Notes: generated by a model from the letters alone, not told the origin. A stretch of DNA of 64,000 nucleotides from Caulobacter sp. X (GCF_002742635.1 NZ_PEGF01000001.1:1054001-1118000); one strand, 5' to 3'. Shown: positions 34,210 to 44,875, numbered from the stretch's first letter. Numbers and translations: made by a program.

Positions 34210-34305
34210 TCGGCTCTCCCTTCAAACAACCATTGGAGAGCGCCGCGCGAGCGGTCAAGCGGCCGTTCGCCGCATCGCAAACCGAACGCCGTTATGGGTT
34301 TGCGG

Positions 34306-35217
34306 TCACCGCCCGATCCTGAACCGCACCTCGTTTCGCTTCAGGTCGATGGCGACGGAGTCGAACGTGCGCAGCACGTCCGCGCCGATGACGACGGCCG
34401 GGCGATCCTGAAGGCCCCAATATTTGAAGGTGTGGATGTCGCCGATAACGACGGCCAGATTGCGCAACGTCATCGGCCCCAGCGTCAGGCGCGAGAGCAC
34501 GGCCGAACGCCCCGCCAGGACCTGTCCCGTCACGCTGAACAGCTCCGTTGGTCCCGAACCGCCGATCAGCGCCTGGGCCCGGCTGGCGGCCTCCATCAGG
34601 GCCTGATTGCCGGCGCTCGTCGTCGAGCCGCTGTCGATGAAGGCGATGACCCTTTGACGCGGGATCGCGGCGTCGATCAGAATCAGGCCGCTGCGTTCGA
34701 TCTTCGATTTCACGGCCACGGTCTGGTCGTCGGGAATCGGCAGAGCCTCGCCGATCACCATGCGCCGACGGCGGAAATCCAGCAGCAGACTGGCGTTGCC
34801 CAGCCATTCCAGCCCCAGGATCCCGTCCATGCGCAGTTGGGACTTGGGCAGGACGGCGACGGCGACGTCCCGGCGCTCATGCTTGCCGACCGCCAGCCTG
34901 GAGACGCGCGACATCGTCACGGCCTGGACGCCGGCGATGCTGTGAAGCCGGCCGCTCTCCTGGCGCGCCAGACCCAGCTGATCGGCGAGCTCGGTGGTGA
35001 TCACCGACGTCGTAGAGCCCGTATCCACGAGAAAGGCGAACGGCCCTTGCCCGTTGACGAAGGTCTCGACGGTCAGGCGATTGGCGGCGTCCAGATAGCG
35101 GAGCGGATCGGCGTCATCGGCGCTGGGCCGTTGCAGCGCGCAGGCCGCGCCGCCGGGCAGCGCCGCCGCCGCCAAGCCCCCGATCAGCGCGCGGCGCGCC
35201 GCATCCTGCAAATCCAT
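34306..35217 (-). CDS. Retropepsin-like aspartic protease family protein, two DTG/DSG repeats
   Basis: A 303-residue protein with an N-terminal signal-like stretch (RRALIGGLAAAALPGGAAC; possibly a Tat signal or lipoprotein). Two homologous halves follow. The first has FAFLVDTGSTTSVI and GILGLEWLG; the second has VIAFIDSGSTTSAG and VVIGADVLRTFDSV. Both halves carry the aspartyl D-[TS]-G triad and the distal hydrophobic-Gly motif, so the pair could form an intramolecular dimer like pepsin. The catalytic activity and substrate are unknown. AGAGGAAG precedes the ATG. Confidence 0.8.
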   Translation of the reverse strand: MDLQDAARRALIGGLAAAALPGGAACALQRPSADDADPLRYLDAANRLTVETFVNGQGPFAFLVDTGSTTSVITTELADQLGLARQESGRLHSIAGVQAVTMSRVSRLAVGKHERRDVAVAVLPKSQLRMDGILGLEWLGNASLLLDFRRRRMVIGEALPIPDDQTVAVKSKIERSGLILIDAAIPRQRVIAFIDSGSTTSAGNQALMEAASRAQALIGGSGPTELFSVTGQVLAGRSAVLSRLTLGPMTLRNLAVVIGDIHTFKYWGLQDRPAVVIGADVLRTFDSVAIDLKRNEVRFRIGR

Positions 35218-35280
35218 GCGCTTCCTCCAAAGAGGAAGCTATCGTCCCGAAACGGACGACGCCAGATAGCGCCGTTCGCC

Positions 35281-36660
35281 CTAGCCGGCGGCGAGGCGGC
35301 GCTGGTCGTCGCGAGCGGCCTTCAGCTTCTCGGCCACCAGGAACGCCAGCTCCAGCGCCTGTTCGCCGTTCAGGCGCGGGTCGCAGTGGGTGTGGTAGCG
35401 GTCGGCGAGTTCAGTCTCCGAGACCGCGCGGGCGCCGCCCAGGCATTCGGTGACGTTCTGGCCGGTCATCTCCAGGTGGACGCCGCCGGGGTGCACGCCC
35501 TCGGCCTGGGCGATCTCCACGAAGCTCTTCACTTCCGAGAGGATCCGGTCGAACGGGCGGGTCTTGTAACCGGTCGAGGCCTTCAGCGTGTTGCCGTGCA
35601 TCGGGTCGGTGGCCCAGACCACCGAGCGGCCGGCGCTCTTGGTCGCGCGCATCAGGCGCGGCAGGCGGTCGGCGATCTTGTCCGAGCCGAAGCGGCCGTA
35701 CAGGGTCAAGCGGCCCGGCTCGTTGTTGGGGTTCAACACATCGATCAGGCGCAGCAGATCGTCACCTTCCATGGTCGGGCCGCACTTCAAGCCGATCGGG
35801 TTCTTCACCCCGCGCATGAACTCGACATGGGCGCCGTCCAGCTGGCGAGTGCGCTCGCCGATCCACAGCAGGTGGGCGCTGGTGTCGTACCAGTCGCCCG
35901 AGGTGCTATCGACGCGCGTCATGGCTTCCTCGAAGCCCAGCAACAGGGCCTCGTGGCTGGTGAAGAACTCGACGCGGCGCAGGTCGGGCTGGGTGTCGGG
36001 CGTGACGCCGACGGCCGCCATGAAGGTCAGGGCTTCGCTGATCTTCTCCGACAGCTCGCGGTAGCGCGCGCCCTGCGGGCTGTCGCCGACAAAGCCCAGG
36101 GTCCAGCGGTGGATATTGTAGAGGTCGGCGTAACCGCCGCTGGCGAAAGCGCGCAGCAGGTTCAGCGTCGCGGCCGACTGGCCGTAGGCCTTCAGCAAGC
36201 GATCCGGGTCGGGAATCCGCTCGGCCTCGTTGAAGTCCATGCCGTTGATGATGTCGCCGCGATAGGACGGCAGGGTCACGTCGCCCTGCACTTCCGTCGG
36301 CTCCGAGCGCGGCTTGGCGAACTGGCCGGCGATGCGGCCCACCTTCACGACCGGCTTGCCGCCGGCGAAGGTCAGCACCACCGCCATCTGCAGGATCAGG
36401 CGGAAGGTGTCGCGGATGTTGTCGGCGTGGAATTCCTTGAAGCTCTCGGCGCAGTCGCCGCCCTGCAGCAGGAAGGCGCGGCCCTCGGCCACATCGCCCA
36501 GCAGGCTCTTCAAGCGGCGCGCCTCGCCGGCGAAGACCAGCGGCGGCATCTGGCGCAGCGTCTGCTCGACCCGCTCGACAGCGCCCGCGTCCGGATAGTC
36601 GGCGGGGATGTGCTTGGCGGGTTTGGCTCTCCAGGCGGCGGGGGTCCAACGGGCGGTCAT
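35281..36660 (-). CDS. aroG: 3-deoxy-7-phosphoheptulonate synthase, class II
   Basis: A 459-residue DAHP synthase. It joins phosphoenolpyruvate and erythrose-4-phosphate, the first step to aromatic amino acids. It is the plant/Mycobacterium-like class II type: [45 protein letters not shown] and [15 protein letters not shown] are its conserved blocks, including the metal-binding Cys and His. The ORF is open 48 codons further; the ATG at [10 protein letters not shown] fits family length. It is monocistronic; its upstream region was not found to hold a leader peptide. Confidence 0.94.
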   Translation of the reverse strand: MTARWTPAAWRAKPAKHIPADYPDAGAVERVEQTLRQMPPLVFAGEARRLKSLLGDVAEGRAFLLQGGDCAESFKEFHADNIRDTFRLILQMAVVLTFAGGKPVVKVGRIAGQFAKPRSEPTEVQGDVTLPSYRGDIINGMDFNEAERIPDPDRLLKAYGQSAATLNLLRAFASGGYADLYNIHRWTLGFVGDSPQGARYRELSEKISEALTFMAAVGVTPDTQPDLRRVEFFTSHEALLLGFEEAMTRVDSTSGDWYDTSAHLLWIGERTRQLDGAHVEFMRGVKNPIGLKCGPTMEGDDLLRLIDVLNPNNEPGRLTLYGRFGSDKIADRLPRLMRATKSAGRSVVWATDPMHGNTLKASTGYKTRPFDRILSEVKSFVEIAQAEGVHPGGVHLEMTGQNVTECLGGARAVSETELADRYHTHCDPRLNGEQALELAFLVAEKLKAARDDQRRLAAG

Positions 36661-36772
36661 GACAGGCTCAACAGCAACAAGGGGCGGCGTAGATACCGCG
36701 AATGGAACCGAAAGGCAAAATCGTGCGAATGATGCGCGCCGATCCGCCAAGGTGAGGAATTTCGTTATCGCC

Positions 36773-38008
36773 CTACCGCGACGAAGCGCTGGTTTTTTGC
36801 GCAACGCCGCAGGCGATGACGGCCAAGGCGCCGAGGGCCAGCCACCACTCCTGCCAGACCCCGAAGCTGAAACCGCTGACCACCAGATAGGACACCAAGG
36901 CGCCGGCCGCCATGGCGCCGTCGCGCCGGTTCGCTTCGGTCCAACTCAAAACGCCATACAGGATCCAGGCGTAGAAGGCGGCCGCCATGGCCGCGCCGAA
37001 CGCGCCCAGCTCCAGCCAGATTTGCAGGGGGGCGTTGTGCGTGTGCAGCGGGATGGCCGCGCCGAACGTGCGGCTGGCGTCGATGCCCCACCCGCGCATC
37101 GGGTGCTCCAGGATGCGGTCTGCGGCGAAGGCCCAGATGTTCAGGCGATGATCCCACGAGGGCGGGACCAGCGCATGCAGCCAGGCGACGAAGCCGGACT
37201 TCTCGCCCCACAGCATCGCCATGGGCGCGAAGATGAAGGCGGCCGAGACCAGCGGAATCAGAACCCGCACGACCGGCTTGCCGATGACCCGCACGCCTAG
37301 CCAGACCAGCCCCCCCAGCACCAGGGCCACAACCGGCGCGTCGGCGCCGGTCAGGTGCGCCCCGGCCAGGATCATGGCGAACAGGACCGCCGTCAGGATG
37401 TTGCGCCCCTTGAGGTTCGAGGCGCCGAGCACGCGCGCGCAGGGCCACAGCAAAAGGACCAACGGATAGGTCCCCATCGACACCTTCACCATCGCAAGAT
37501 CCGGCGTCAGGGGATCCCCGCCGGCCTTGCGGAGCGCCTGATAGATCTTGGCGCCCAGCAGGCCGTCCAGGCAGGTGACCAGCGCCAACAGCGCGGCGCA
37601 GACCAGCATCACCTGAGACGCGAGCCGCGCCGAACGGCTCGACATCTGGCCCAGCATGGCGACCGCGGCGCCATAGAGTCCCAGTTGCAGGAACAGCTTG
37701 ATCGCCGTGAAGGCCTCGACAGCGCCGAACTTCTTGAGCTTGGCCGGGTCAGGCAGGGCCGGCGTCCAGCTCAGGCTGATCAGCGCCCACAGCGCCAGCA
37801 GCGCCAAGGCGAACATCGGCAGCAGCGGCCGTCGCGACCGGAAGAGGCCCGGCGCGGCCAGCAGGCCGACCAGGCTGAGCAGCGCCGCGAACTGCTTGGG
37901 CGCCAGATAGCCCAGCAACGGCGTCATCACCATCATGAAGACGGCGAGGCCGCCCAGCCAGCGGGTGCGGCGCTCCGAAGCGTCCGTCAGGACGCCCGCC
38001 TCAATCAT
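36773..38008 (-). CDS. O-antigen ligase/polymerase-like membrane protein
   Basis: A 411-residue polytopic protein with about 11 helices. A large periplasmic loop reads [29 protein letters not shown] followed by [14 protein letters not shown], the Wzy_C/WaaL signature with the arginine and histidine thought to act in sugar transfer. It should join or polymerise undecaprenyl-linked glycans in the inner membrane. Its ATG overlaps the stop of the glutathione reductase gene as ATGA, so it closes the operon glmU-rpiA-gor. Confidence 0.8.
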   Translation of the reverse strand: MIEAGVLTDASERRTRWLGGLAVFMMVMTPLLGYLAPKQFAALLSLVGLLAAPGLFRSRRPLLPMFALALLALWALISLSWTPALPDPAKLKKFGAVEAFTAIKLFLQLGLYGAAVAMLGQMSSRSARLASQVMLVCAALLALVTCLDGLLGAKIYQALRKAGGDPLTPDLAMVKVSMGTYPLVLLLWPCARVLGASNLKGRNILTAVLFAMILAGAHLTGADAPVVALVLGGLVWLGVRVIGKPVVRVLIPLVSAAFIFAPMAMLWGEKSGFVAWLHALVPPSWDHRLNIWAFAADRILEHPMRGWGIDASRTFGAAIPLHTHNAPLQIWLELGAFGAAMAAAFYAWILYGVLSWTEANRRDGAMAAGALVSYLVVSGFSFGVWQEWWLALGALAVIACGVAQKTSASSR

Positions 38009-39405
38009 CCCACGCCACCGACTTCGACCGGCACGTACTTCTCGCGCATCGTCACCAGCTCTTCGGCCAGGGTCGGGTGGACCGCGCAGGTGGAGTCCCA
38101 CTGCGGCTTGGTCACGCCCATCTTCACGGCGATCGCGGCCATCTGGATGATCTCGGGAGAGTCCGGCCCCACGACGTGGACGCCGACCACCTTCTGATCG
38201 TCAGCCTTGACAACCAGCTTGATCAGGCACCGCTCCTGGCCGCCGTAGAAGGTGATCTTCATCGGGCGGAACACCGAGCGATAGATGTCGACCGCGCCGA
38301 ACGCGTGGCGGGCCTCGGCCTCGGTCATGCCGACCGCGCCAACCGGCGGCTGCGAGAACACCGCCGAGGCGACCATGTCGTGATCAAAGGTCGTCGGGTT
38401 GTTGTAGAATTCGGTCTGGGCGAAGGCCGCGCCCTCGCGGATCGCGACCGGCGTCAGGTTGATCCGGTCAGTGACGTCGCCCACGGCCCAGATGCTGTCG
38501 ACATTGGTCTTGGAGTAGGCGTCGACCGCGATCGCGCCGCGCTCGTTCAGCTTTACCCCGGCCTTTTCGAGACCCAGCCCCTGGACGTACGGCTCGCGGC
38601 CCGTAGCGAACATCACAGCCTCGGTCTCGAAGGTCAGGTCGTTGTTCAGGACGCTGAGCAGGGTCCCGTCCTCCTGCTTCGCGATGCGGGTGTGCGAGCA
38701 GCCCAGCACGACCTTGATTCCGCGCTTGCCCAGCTCATCGGCCAGGTGCGCGCGGACGTCGTCGTCGAAGCCGCGCAGGATGTTGGCCCCGCGATAAAGC
38801 AGCGTCGTCTCGACACCCAGCCCGGCGAAGATGCCGGCGAACTCGACGGCGATATAACCGCCGCCGACGATCATGATGCTCTTCGGCAGCTTGGGCAGAT
38901 GGAAGGCTTCGTCCGAGGTGATGCCGAACTCCGCGCCGGGGAAGTCAGGCTTCACCGGCCGTCCGCCGGTGGCGATCAGGATCTTGCGAGCGGTGTAGGT
39001 CCCCGCGTCGTTCGAACCGTCTTTGGGCAGGACCTCGACGGTATGGGCGTCGGCGACCTGGGCGCGACCGTGCAGCAGGTGCGCGCCGGCCTTCTGCAGG
39101 TTGGTGACATAGATGCCCGACAGCCGAGCGATCTCGACGTCCTTGTCGTGCAGGAACTTCTTCCAGTCGAACTTGGCGCCCTCGAAGGTCCAGCCATAGC
39201 CGTTAGCCGTCTTCAGCTGGCTGGTGACCTCGCTGGCGTAGACCATGAACTTCTTGGGCACGCAGCCGCGGATCACGCAGGTGCCGCCAACCCGATACTC
39301 CTCGGCGACGCCGACCTTGGCGCCGCTCATGGCCGCCACGCGCGCCGCCCGCACGCCGCCAGAGCCCGCGCCGATGACGAAGAGATCGTAGTCGTAGTCA
39401 GCCAT
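38005..39405 (-). CDS. gor: Glutathione-disulfide reductase
   Basis: A 466-residue flavoprotein that regenerates reduced glutathione with NADPH. It has the FAD site FVIGAGSGGVRAAR, the redox disulfide GGTCVIRGCVPKK, the NADPH site MIVGGGYIAVEFAG, the second FAD motif WAVGDVTDRINLTP and the C-terminal catalytic CAVHPTLAEE. Two adjacent ATGs exist; the second has GGAGG at six bases and is used here. It sits between rpiA, which feeds the pentose-phosphate pathway, and an O-antigen ligase-like gene. Confidence 0.94.
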   Translation of the reverse strand: MADYDYDLFVIGAGSGGVRAARVAAMSGAKVGVAEEYRVGGTCVIRGCVPKKFMVYASEVTSQLKTANGYGWTFEGAKFDWKKFLHDKDVEIARLSGIYVTNLQKAGAHLLHGRAQVADAHTVEVLPKDGSNDAGTYTARKILIATGGRPVKPDFPGAEFGITSDEAFHLPKLPKSIMIVGGGYIAVEFAGIFAGLGVETTLLYRGANILRGFDDDVRAHLADELGKRGIKVVLGCSHTRIAKQEDGTLLSVLNNDLTFETEAVMFATGREPYVQGLGLEKAGVKLNERGAIAVDAYSKTNVDSIWAVGDVTDRINLTPVAIREGAAFAQTEFYNNPTTFDHDMVASAVFSQPPVGAVGMTEAEARHAFGAVDIYRSVFRPMKITFYGGQERCLIKLVVKADDQKVVGVHVVGPDSPEIIQMAAIAVKMGVTKPQWDSTCAVHPTLAEELVTMREKYVPVEVGGVG

Positions 39406-39447
39406 CATCGGCCTCCGAACCTAAAGCGTGGGGCTCTATGTAGGACG

Positions 39448-40134
39448 TCAGGGGACCAGGCGCACCACGCCCTCGTCCGTGCCGACGAGCGCCTCGTCGG
39501 CCAGATCGAGGAACAGGCCGTGGTCGACCACGCCGGTCACGCTCTTCAGCGCGGTCGCCAGGGCGGCCGGCTCGTCGATGCGGCCCGAGGCCATGTCGTA
39601 GATCAGGTTGCCGCCGTCGGTGACGACGACGCCGCGCTCGGCCGTGCGCAGGCGCGGCGGCGGCAGGTCGAACTCGGCGGCGATGTCGGCCAAGCGATGG
39701 CCGGTGTGGACGTGGCCGAAGCGGACGACCTCGATCGGCAGCGGAAACTTGCCCAGCGCCGGCACGCGCTTGGCCGCGTCGGCGATGACCACGCAGCGGG
39801 TCGAGGCTTCCCAGACCAGCTTTTCGCGCAGCAGGGCCGCGCCGCCGCCTTTGATCAGCGACAGTCCGGGACCGATCTCGTCGGCGCCGTCCACGGTCAG
39901 GTCGATCGTCTTGACGTCGTCCAGCGCCACCAGCGGGATGCCCAACTCTCGCGCCAGGGCGGCGGTGGCGTCCGAGGTCGGCACGCCCTTGATGTCGCTC
40001 AGCTTGCGAGCGGCCAGCGCCTTGACGAACCAAGCGGCGGTCGAGCCGGTGCCCAAGCCCACCACCATGCCGTCTTCAACGAGTTGCGCGGCGGCCTCGC
40101 CCGAGGCGCGCTTCTGATCGTCGGCGCTGCTCAT
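39448..40134 (-). CDS. rpiA: Ribose-5-phosphate isomerase A
   Basis: A 228-residue enzyme that interconverts ribose-5-phosphate and ribulose-5-phosphate. The phosphate-binding [15 protein letters not shown], the catalytic [20 protein letters not shown] and REKLVWEAS, and DGGNLIYDM are all present. The ATG overlaps the glmU stop as ATGA. The open frame upstream is antisense-free but not homologous. Confidence 0.95.
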   Translation of the reverse strand: MSSADDQKRASGEAAAQLVEDGMVVGLGTGSTAAWFVKALAARKLSDIKGVPTSDATAALARELGIPLVALDDVKTIDLTVDGADEIGPGLSLIKGGGAALLREKLVWEASTRCVVIADAAKRVPALGKFPLPIEVVRFGHVHTGHRLADIAAEFDLPPPRLRTAERGVVVTDGGNLIYDMASGRIDEPAALATALKSVTGVVDHGLFLDLADEALVGTDEGVVRLVP

Positions 40135-41513
40135 TTCGTCTTCGCGTCCTTCTTCTTGGCTTGCTTGAGGGCGCGAAACTTGGTCGCCCACCCCGCCTTG
40201 ATCGTCTGTTCCGGACGCGCCAGGGCCAGCGCCCCATCCTCCACGTCCTTGGTGATCACCGAGCCCGAGCCGGTCATCGCCCCGTCGCCGACCCGCACGG
40301 GCGCGACCAGGGCGCTGTTGGAGCCGATGAAGGCGCCATTGCCGACATGGGTCTCGAACTTCTCGAAGCCGTCGTAATTGCAGAAGATCGTGCCGGCGCC
40401 GATGTTGGCCTTCTCGCCGATCGAACCATCGCCCAGATAGCTCAGGTGATTGGCCTTGGCGCCCTTGCCGACCTTGACCTTCTTGACCTCGACGAAGTTG
40501 CCGATGTGGGCCTCGGGGCCGATCTCGGCGCCGGGCCGCAGTCGGGCGTAGGGGCCGATCAGGGCGCCTTCGCCCACGTGAGCGCCTTCCAGGTGGCTGA
40601 AAGCCTTGATCACCGCGCCGCTCTCGACGCTGACACCCGAACCGAAGACCACGAACTGCTCGACCACCGCGCCGCCGGCGATCTTCGTGTCCCAGGACAG
40701 GTGGACGGTGTCGGGCGCGGGCATGGTGACGCCCTCGACCATCAGGGCGTTGCGGCGCGTCTTCTGCCAGACGGCCTCGGCGGCGGCGAGCTCGGCCTGG
40801 GAGTTGACGCCCTGCACGGACGGCTCGGGCGCGAAGGCGGCGCGGGTGACGAGCTTGCGGTCGTGCGCCAGGCCGACAACGTCGGTCAGGTAGTACTCGC
40901 CCTTGGCGTTGTCGTTGCGGACGTTGGCCAGCAGGTCGAACAGGACGGCGCGGTCGGCGGCCAGGACGCCGGAATTGCAGTGCTTGACCTGCTTTGTCGC
41001 GAGATCGGCTTCCTTCTCCTCGACGATGCGCAGCAGCACGTGGCCCGGCGCCAGGATCAGGCGGCCATAGCCGGTCGGGTTGTGGGCCTCGAAGCCCAGC
41101 ACCGCCACATGGGCGCCGCCGGTGATCAGGTCGAACAGCGGCGCAATCACGCCGGCGGTGGTCAGCGGGCAGTCGGCGTAGGTGACGACCACGTCGCCGT
41201 TGAAGTCCGCCAGGGCGTCCTTCGCGGCCAGCACGGCGTGGCCGGTGCCCAGCGGCGGATCCTGAATGACGGTGGCGTTGGGGCCGAGCCGCTTGCGGGC
41301 GGCTTCGCCGACCTGCGGGCTGTGTGCGCCGACCACGACGATGATCCGCTCGCAGCCCAGACCCTCGGCCGCGTCGATGGCGTGGTCCAGCAGGGTCCGG
41401 CCGGCCAGCTTGTGCAGCACCTTGGGCGTAGGGGACTTCATCCGCGTGCCCTGGCCGGCGGCCAGGATCACGGCGGCGCGCGGGCGGACAGGCTTTACGG
41501 CGGGGTCAGTCAT
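40131..41513 (-). CDS. glmU: Bifunctional GlmU (GlcNAc-1-P uridyltransferase / GlcN-1-P acetyltransferase)
   Basis: A 460-residue enzyme giving UDP-GlcNAc for peptidoglycan and lipid A. The N-terminal pyrophosphorylase domain has [20 protein letters not shown] and [10 protein letters not shown]. From about residue 265 a left-handed beta helix of hexapeptide repeats follows, with [39 protein letters not shown] and [14 protein letters not shown], the acetyltransferase part. It is the first gene of the operon with rpiA, gor and the ligase-like gene, and diverges from gph. Confidence 0.95.
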   Translation of the reverse strand: MTDPAVKPVRPRAAVILAAGQGTRMKSPTPKVLHKLAGRTLLDHAIDAAEGLGCERIIVVVGAHSPQVGEAARKRLGPNATVIQDPPLGTGHAVLAAKDALADFNGDVVVTYADCPLTTAGVIAPLFDLITGGAHVAVLGFEAHNPTGYGRLILAPGHVLLRIVEEKEADLATKQVKHCNSGVLAADRAVLFDLLANVRNDNAKGEYYLTDVVGLAHDRKLVTRAAFAPEPSVQGVNSQAELAAAEAVWQKTRRNALMVEGVTMPAPDTVHLSWDTKIAGGAVVEQFVVFGSGVSVESGAVIKAFSHLEGAHVGEGALIGPYARLRPGAEIGPEAHIGNFVEVKKVKVGKGAKANHLSYLGDGSIGEKANIGAGTIFCNYDGFEKFETHVGNGAFIGSNSALVAPVRVGDGAMTGSGSVITKDVEDGALALARPEQTIKAGWATKFRALKQAKKKDAKTK

Positions 41514-41582
41514 GGCTCTCGCGACTCCCTAGAGGCGAACCAAAGTTGCATTAGCCGCGCAATTGGCGGAAAGGCCAGACCC

Positions 41583-42296
41583 ATGCACGCGCTTCATGAC
41601 CTGAACGGGGCGACCATCGCCTTCGATCTCGACGGCACGCTGGTCGACACCGCGCCCGACCTGGTGGGCTCGCTGAACGCCATCCTGGCCGAGGAATCCC
41701 TGCCCGCACTGCCCTTCGACGAGGTCAGGCTGATGGTCGGTCGCGGCGCCCGGGCCCTGCTGGAGCGCGGCTTCGCCGCCGCCGGCGCGCCACTCGACAC
41801 AGAGCACGCGCCGGCCCTCGTCCAGCGCTTCATCGACCTCTATCTGACCCGCATCGCCGATGAGAGCGCGCCCTTCCCAGGCGTGGTCGAGACCCTGACC
41901 GATCTGAAAGCCGCCGGCGCGCGGCTCGTGGTCTGCACCAACAAGCTGACCCACCTGTCGGTCGCCCTGCTGGACGCCACGGGCCTGACGCCCTTCTTCG
42001 ACGCGGTGGTCGGCGCCGACAGCGCCCCGGCCGCCAAGCCCGACGGCCGCCACGTCGCCGCCGCCGTGGCCGCGGTCGGCGGCGAGGTCGCCCGCGCGGT
42101 GATGGTCGGCGACAGCATCAACGACGCCCTCGGCGCCCGGAACGCGGGGGTGCCCAGCGTGCTGGTGTCGTTCGGCTACACCGAGGATCCGGTCGAAACG
42201 CTGGGCGGCGATCTGGTCGTCCACAGCTTTTTGGACGTGCCGAACGCCTGCCTGACGCTTTTGGCCTCTTGCCCCGCGCCGAACACCGGGCTATAG
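41583..42296 (+). CDS. gph: Phosphoglycolate phosphatase (HAD family)
   Basis: A 237-residue HAD hydrolase that removes 2-phosphoglycolate formed in DNA repair. Motif I is FDLDGTLVDTAPDL, motif II VVCTNKLTHLS, and motifs III/IV are AAKPDGRHV and VMVGDSINDALGARNAGVP. The cap domain is helical (RLMVGRGARALLERGFAAAG-like). It is divergent from glmU. Another HAD sugar-phosphatase role cannot be excluded. Confidence 0.88.
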   Translation: MHALHDLNGATIAFDLDGTLVDTAPDLVGSLNAILAEESLPALPFDEVRLMVGRGARALLERGFAAAGAPLDTEHAPALVQRFIDLYLTRIADESAPFPGVVETLTDLKAAGARLVVCTNKLTHLSVALLDATGLTPFFDAVVGADSAPAAKPDGRHVAAAVAAVGGEVARAVMVGDSINDALGARNAGVPSVLVSFGYTEDPVETLGGDLVVHSFLDVPNACLTLLASCPAPNTGL

Positions 42297-42343
42297 GCCC
42301 CCTCCTCTCGCGGATCGGTCCGTTTCGGACCCCTCCACACGGC

Positions 42344-42418
42344 GGATGCGTAGCTCAGCGGGAGAGCACCTCGTTCACACCGAGGGGGTCACAGGTTCAA
42401 TCCCTGTCGCATCCACCA
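42344..42418 (+). tRNA. tRNA-Val (anticodon CAC)
   Basis: A complete 75-base cloverleaf with CCA encoded. Acceptor GGATGCG pairs with CGCATCC; the anticodon stem CCTCG/CGAGG holds the loop TTCACAC, so the anticodon is CAC; the T loop reads GGTTCAATCC. Confidence 0.95.
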
Positions 42419-42552
42419 TTCCCCTTCATTCAGACCTATCGGCTCGCGCGTTCGGCGGTTTCGCCGCGCGTCCGGTCATCCGATCGCATCGACAGCCCGT
42501 ATCTCCCGCTCAAGCGCCAGCCGCGCGCTTGGTCCGAGGGAGCGGGAGAAAG

Positions 42553-43029
42553 ATGTCGCACGCGCAAGAGATCGGCCAGGCGCGATCCCAGGCGAAGCTG
42601 ATGACATGGCTTGGAGGCCTGGGCCTGATCCCGTTCCTCGCGCCGCCCGTTCTGCGGATCGACTGGTTCGAGCCCGTTCTCAGCTGGAGCAGCCTGCAGG
42701 TCGTCTACGCCGCCGCCATTCTGTCCTTCCTGGGCGGCGTGCGGGCGGCGCAGGCGGTGTTCAGCGAGGACTGCCGCTCGGACACCCTGATCCTGGCGAT
42801 GGCCCCGCCCCTGGTCGGCTGGGCGCTCGCCGCCGTCGGCGTCATGGGTCAGACCGAACCAAAGCTGGCGGCCGACGCCCTGCTCGGCATGGCCGCCGCC
42901 TTGGCCGCGCAAGGCGTCTGGGACGTCACCTCCAAATCCCTTCCCGAGTGGTACCGGCAGCTTCGCCTGCCGCTGACCGCCATGGCCTGCGTCGGCCTGG
43001 TGATCGGCGCGGCGGTGGCGGGCGGCTGA
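42553..43029 (+). CDS. DUF3429 inner-membrane protein
   Basis: A 158-residue protein with four to five hydrophobic helices. GGLGLIPFLAPPVL, YAAAILSFLGGVRAAQAV and AMAPPLVGWALAAVGV are conserved DUF3429 blocks. The function is unknown. GGGAGAAAG precedes the ATG. The stop is one base before the start of the SDR gene, so the two are co-transcribed. Confidence 0.82.
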   Translation: MSHAQEIGQARSQAKLMTWLGGLGLIPFLAPPVLRIDWFEPVLSWSSLQVVYAAAILSFLGGVRAAQAVFSEDCRSDTLILAMAPPLVGWALAAVGVMGQTEPKLAADALLGMAAALAAQGVWDVTSKSLPEWYRQLRLPLTAMACVGLVIGAAVAGG

Positions 43030-43030
43030 G

Positions 43031-43771
43031 ATGGCGCTCGATCAAGAGCCAGACCAACGCATCGCGGTCGTGGTCGGCGCTGGCGGCGGCTTGGGCCGCG
43101 CCTTCGTCGAGGAACTTCGCGGCGAGCCAGGCTGGGCCAAGGTTGTGGGCGTCGGTCGGCGGCGACCTACGGATTGGCCGGACGATCCTCGCCTGCCCTT
43201 CCTGGTCGCCGACCTGCTGGACGAGCAGGCCCTGGCCGAACTGGCTAGCGCGCTCGCCAAGCTCGGCGCGCCCGGCCTGATCCTGATCGCCACGGGCCTG
43301 CTGCACGAACCCGGCCTCACCCCCGAAAAGGCGATGAAGGCGGTGACGGCCGCCAGCCTCTCGCGCCTGTTCGAGGTCAACGCCGTGCTGCCGGCCCTGA
43401 TCTGCAAGCACCTGACGCCGCTGCTGCCGCGCCATGAGCGCGCGGTGATCGCGGCGCTCTCGGCCCGCGTCGGCAGTATCGGTGACAACCGCCTGGGCGG
43501 CTGGCACGCCTATCGCGCCAGCAAGGCGGCGCTGAACATGCTGATCCGTTGCCAAGCGATCGAGCTGTCGCGCGAGCGGCCGCTAGCGATCTGCGCCGCC
43601 CTGCATCCGGGGACCGTGGACACGCCGCTAAGCACCCCGTTCGCGCGCGGCGCTCGATCGATCGCGACGCCGCGCGAGGCCGCCGCCAAGCTTCTCAAGG
43701 TCGTCCATCGTCTGGAGGCGGCCGACAGCGGCGGCTTCTTCGACTACGACGGCGCGGCCGTTCCCTGGTGA
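43031..43771 (+). CDS. Short-chain dehydrogenase/reductase
   Basis: A 246-residue classical-type SDR. The cofactor motif is VVVGAGGGLGRAFVEEL; the catalytic Ser is in ALSARVGSIGD and the Tyr-Lys pair in WHAYRASKAALNM. The body matches the C-factor (CsgA)-like branch, and the substrate is unknown. It follows the DUF3429 gene by one base. Confidence 0.88.
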   Translation: MALDQEPDQRIAVVVGAGGGLGRAFVEELRGEPGWAKVVGVGRRRPTDWPDDPRLPFLVADLLDEQALAELASALAKLGAPGLILIATGLLHEPGLTPEKAMKAVTAASLSRLFEVNAVLPALICKHLTPLLPRHERAVIAALSARVGSIGDNRLGGWHAYRASKAALNMLIRCQAIELSRERPLAICAALHPGTVDTPLSTPFARGARSIATPREAAAKLLKVVHRLEAADSGGFFDYDGAAVPW

Positions 43772-43851
43772 GCTGACAGCTCCGTAGCCGCCCGCGCTGC
43801 GCGCGCCCCGCGCGATCTGCTACCGCTGCCTCAATCATCAAGGAGCGGACC

Positions 43852-44868
43852 ATGCGGGTCGCGATGTTCTCGGCCAAGGCCTACGACCGGCGGTTCTTCG
43901 ACGCCGCCAACGGCGCGTTCGGCCATCGCATCGACTACTTCGAGGCCCGCCTGGACGCCTCCTCGGCGCCGCTGGCGGTGGGCTATCCGGCGGTCTGCGT
44001 CTTCGTCAACGACCGCCTCGACGCGGCGACGCTGGAGGCCTTGGCGACCGGTGGAACCCGGACCGTGGCGCTGCGATGCGCCGGCTTCAACAATGTCGAC
44101 CTGGCGGCCGCCCAGCGACTGGGAGTCACCGTCGTCCGCGTGCCGGCCTATTCGCCCGAGGCGGTCGCCGAGTTCACCTTGGGTTTGCTGCTGGCGCTGG
44201 ATCGCAACATCCCGCGCGCCTACGCCCGGGTCCGCGAGAACAACTTCGCGCTCGACGGCCTGATCGGCCGCAACCTGGCCGGACGCACGGCGGGCGTCGT
44301 CGGCACGGGCCGTATCGGGGCGCTGGTGGCGCGGATGCTGCGCCTGGGTTTCGGCTGCGAGGTGCTTGCCAGCGATGTCGTCCAAGATCCGGCGCTGGTG
44401 GCCGTCGGCGTCCGCTATGTCCCGGTCAAGACGCTGCTGCGCGAGGCCGAGCTGATATCGCTGCATTGTCCGCTGACGCCGGAGACGCGGCACCTGATCG
44501 ACGACGCCGCCATCGCGGCGGCCAAGCCCGGCGTGCTGATCATCAACACCAGCCGGGGCGCTCTGATCGACACCACCGCCCTGATCGCGGGCCTGAAGTC
44601 ACGGCAGGTGGGCGGCGTCGCGCTGGATGTCTATGAACAGGAGGCGGACCTCTTCTTCGAGGACCTCTCGAACGAGATCATCCAGGACGACCTGTTCCAG
44701 CGCCTGCTGACCTTCCCGAACGTGCTGGTGACCGGGCACCAAGCCTTCCTCACCGAGGAGGCGCTGACCGCGATCGCCGAAACGACGCTGGGCAATCTGG
44801 CGGATGTCGAAGCCGGACGGCCGTCGGCGCACGCGGTGTCCGCGGACGCCGTCCGGCCGTCTCACTGA
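43852..44868 (+). CDS. ldhA: D-lactate dehydrogenase (2-hydroxyacid dehydrogenase)
   Basis: A 338-residue NAD-dependent enzyme reducing pyruvate to D-lactate. The N-terminal half has RCAGFNNVDLAAA with the substrate Arg-like region, the nucleotide fold has VGTGRIGALVARML, and the C-terminal catalytic block includes LINTSRGALIDT-like sequence (IINTSRGALIDTTAL) and GHQAFLTEEALTAIAETT with the catalytic His. This pattern and length fit fermentative LdhA. It is monocistronic. Confidence 0.9.
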   Translation: MRVAMFSAKAYDRRFFDAANGAFGHRIDYFEARLDASSAPLAVGYPAVCVFVNDRLDAATLEALATGGTRTVALRCAGFNNVDLAAAQRLGVTVVRVPAYSPEAVAEFTLGLLLALDRNIPRAYARVRENNFALDGLIGRNLAGRTAGVVGTGRIGALVARMLRLGFGCEVLASDVVQDPALVAVGVRYVPVKTLLREAELISLHCPLTPETRHLIDDAAIAAAKPGVLIINTSRGALIDTTALIAGLKSRQVGGVALDVYEQEADLFFEDLSNEIIQDDLFQRLLTFPNVLVTGHQAFLTEEALTAIAETTLGNLADVEAGRPSAHAVSADAVRPSH

Positions 44869-44875
44869 GGGTGTC

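Noticed and set aside
32632-36732. A 1366-codon plus-strand open frame opposite three minus-strand genes
   Set aside because: It is an antisense shadow caused by high G+C wobble positions; the opposite strand holds clear acyl-CoA synthetase, aspartic protease and DAHP synthase genes.
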